A stretch of 64,000 nt of DNA from Aquimarina sp. U1-2 (lineage in GTDB: Bacteria > Bacteroidota > Bacteroidia > Flavobacteriales > Flavobacteriaceae): assembly GCF_017897595.1 (NCBI RefSeq), contig NZ_JAGKIK010000003.1, forward strand, positions 1-64,000, read 5' to 3'. Position 1 is the stretch's first letter, and each line of letters starts with the position of its first letter. Both the position numbers and the translations under genes were made by a program. The notes below the pieces were generated by a model that searched no databases, had not been told where the DNA came from, and saw only the letters and a list, made by a program, of their open reading frames with translations. This document shows positions 62,432 to 64,000 of this stretch, piece after piece.

Positions 62432-63385
62432 TTACTTTAAAAAAATCATAAATGGATATTCCTGCTGTAGTTGCTTTTGTTTTATCAGAAGTTTTTCCAG
62501 AAATGAAGCATATTGCTCACTGTGAGGGTTAAATGGCTTGTGGGTCAACCCTTTTTGTACTTCTTCAACTTTTTTCATTGTTTTAGTAGCACGTTCAGAA
62601 ATCCAAATTTTACAAAATCGATCCCAAATATATTGAATGGCGAGATCGTTGGGATGAAGCATATCCATACTGTAAAACCTATAATCCCTAAGTTCGTCCA
62701 TCATGAGTTCGTATGACGGAAAATAAGATAGTTTTGCATTTTTTTCTATACTTTGATGCACTGCCGTAATAAGGTGGGATTTACTTCTGGTATTTTCAAT
62801 AAAACCATCTTTACTATGTCGTACCGGAGACACCGTAAATGTGATTTGAACTGAAGTGTTTAGACTTTGTATCAATTGCACACAATTTTGAAGATTGTCT
62901 GCTATTTCTTCTACAGAGAGTAGCTTTTTATCAAACGCTGCCTGTGGAATTTTATGACAATTAGCCACGATCATATCCAACGATTTAAGGCGGTACACCC
63001 ACGCAGTTCCCAGGGTAATAAAAATATGGGTTGATTTTAAAATTTGTTGTTTTGCTTTTTGCAGACCTTCATTTAGTCTTGCTATCATTACATCTTCATC
63101 AGGGTCACTTATAGACGAGTGCGCGTCAAAACAATGCCATCTTTCATTGTGAAAAAAAATATCGGCATCGGTATACCGCTCATCTTGACTCGCCATCCAT
63201 AAAAAAGTTTCTATGGCTTTGGGATGGAAGAGAATACCGAAAGGATTACTTAGCGTTTTGAATTTGAAATATTCGAGCTTTTTGTTTATATGTTCTGCAA
63301 AGCATGAACCGAGCATTAGTATTTCTGAATTATAATCAATGCTAGGTTTTTGAGTTGATAAAGGTATGCACGTTTGCAAGTTCAT
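62432..63385 (-). CDS. GSCFA-family protein
   Basis: A 317-residue protein with the family-defining motif GSCFAEH at residues 27-33 in EILMLGSCFAEHINKKLEYF, then NPFGILFHPKAIETFL, TLGTAWVYRL, TVSPVRHSKDGFIENTRSK and YRFYSMDMLHPNDLAIQYIW. The arrangement (GxSCF, HPND) resembles SGNH-type esterases, with Ser28 or Cys29 as possible nucleophile and the late Asp-His. The substrate is unknown. Stop codon abuts that of phhA. Confidence 0.85.
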   Translation of the reverse strand: MNLQTCIPLSTQKPSIDYNSEILMLGSCFAEHINKKLEYFKFKTLSNPFGILFHPKAIETFLWMASQDERYTDADIFFHNERWHCFDAHSSISDPDEDVMIARLNEGLQKAKQQILKSTHIFITLGTAWVYRLKSLDMIVANCHKIPQAAFDKKLLSVEEIADNLQNCVQLIQSLNTSVQITFTVSPVRHSKDGFIENTRSKSHLITAVHQSIEKNAKLSYFPSYELMMDELRDYRFYSMDMLHPNDLAIQYIWDRFCKIWISERATKTMKKVEEVQKGLTHKPFNPHSEQYASFLEKLLIKQKQLQQEYPFMIFLK

Positions 63386-63454
63386 AAGTCATTATTTGTA
63401 AGCATATTATACCACTACTCCTAACATATAAAAAACGAAAAACTAATAATCCGT

Positions 63455-63961
63455 TTATAAATTATATGTTTTTTTGAACTTATTAGATTTAATTGTCAGG
63501 AAAACGCTATACAACATTCCTCCAATTATCGCTATTTTAAAGAAAATTCCACTATAAATCGAAGTTGGATCTACTAAATACTGTAAAAAATACAGCCCTA
63601 ACAGAAGAATTAATGGAAAAATGGTAAAAAGCAGTGGACTTTTTTTTACTAAAATTCCAGATAAAATGAATGTTAATGATAAAAAAACATAAATTCCTAT
63701 TGTAAATATATCATTAAATCCTTGATTAATTGAAATAAGAAGTTTTAGTATTTGAAAGGTCGCTACTATAAAAAGGATGTTTCTAATTCCTTTCAAAGCA
63801 TTATTAGAATCTATAATTATTCCTTTTTTATTAATAAATCTTCCTATATGAATTGATTTTTCCTTTTCGCTTCCGTTAAACGGAAAGTCGCAAGTTGGAC
63901 AAATATCTTCGTTACTTGCAACTTCTTTTTTGCAAGCAGGGCATGCTACATGAATACTCAT
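63455..63961 (-). CDS. Zinc-ribbon membrane protein of unknown function
   Basis: A 168-residue protein. The N-terminus HVACPACKKEVASNEDICPT and CDFPF form a zinc ribbon with two CxxC pairs. Four membrane segments follow (about 60-80, 83-105, 108-128 and 135-160). Proteins of this plan are frequent in Bacteroidota but have no known function. ATG start at 63961; 39 bases remain to the window end. Confidence 0.7.
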   Translation of the reverse strand: MSIHVACPACKKEVASNEDICPTCDFPFNGSEKEKSIHIGRFINKKGIIIDSNNALKGIRNILFIVATFQILKLLISINQGFNDIFTIGIYVFLSLTFILSGILVKKSPLLFTIFPLILLLGLYFLQYLVDPTSIYSGIFFKIAIIGGMLYSVFLTIKSNKFKKTYNL

Positions 63962-64000
63962 TTGCTTTTTTTAGATTTACACATATTTTTTTGCACTTAC

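Overview
The window is chromosomal DNA from an AT-rich member of the Bacteroidota, most likely a marine Flavobacteriaceae of the Aquimarina type. Four things point there: promoters with the Bacteroidota -7 consensus TAnnTTTG and a TTG element about 17-20 bases upstream, no purine-rich Shine-Dalgarno sequences before genes, a secreted protease with a type IX secretion C-terminal domain, and families typical of this group (Porin_10-like outer-membrane protein, GSCFA protein, DUF4230, DUF4136, fused branched-chain E1, a phenylalanine hydroxylase with a long C-terminal extension). Family assignments are read from the translated sequence without database searches.

Layout. 1-220: a strong minus-strand promoter and leader of a transcript leaving the left edge, probably a stable-RNA operon. 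417-20,400: housekeeping and orphan genes (YdeP-like molybdoprotein, porin, rnhB, lipB, lysS, PhoD-like phosphatase, SPOR protein) separated by many dispersed palindromic repeats, including a cluster of about 161-bp repeat units around a GIY-YIG nuclease gene. 20,404-25,984: a TIR-like protein, a tight minus-strand operon (HExxH mini-protein, ACC-deaminase-like enzyme, GH73/LysM glucosaminidase, hemL) and envelope proteins. 25,981-33,100: an accessory region of single minus-strand genes (GNAT, DUF1801, RDD, cupin, PIN toxin-antitoxin, CPBP protease, LytTR regulator) with structured spacers that look cassette-like. 33,114-37,464: a short SSB, an orphan and polyphosphate kinase.

37,574-57,881 is a catabolic block on the minus strand. 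It holds the fused E1 and the E2 of branched-chain 2-oxoacid dehydrogenase with ilvE between them, then a nearly complete aerobic phenylacetate pathway: paaABCDE (epoxidase), paaG (oxepin isomerase), paaZ (ring opening), paaH, paaJ, a second crotonase, paaI, paaY and a DUF3050 protein. A TetR regulator sits upstream, and a perfect 22-bp palindrome covers the paaE promoter. A second site with the same ACTAA-N6-TTAGT architecture lies directly before the E2 gene, which suggests one regulator links phenylacetate and branched-chain acid breakdown. Phenylacetate-CoA ligase (paaK) is not in the window. Four small four-helix-bundle (S23/Avd-like) genes are inserted between paa genes, and most spacers there consist of degenerate 7-8-base tandem repeats.

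58,242-63,961: META-domain lipoprotein, T9SS serine protease, phenylalanine 4-monooxygenase, GSCFA protein and a zinc-ribbon membrane protein. Three genes were found or re-started by direct reading: a 52-residue Pmp3-like protein (10,034-10,192), a 56-residue cysteine-rich DUF5522-like protein (24,469-24,639), and the antitoxin, TIR, GIY-YIG and several other genes whose first ATG lies inside a longer open frame.
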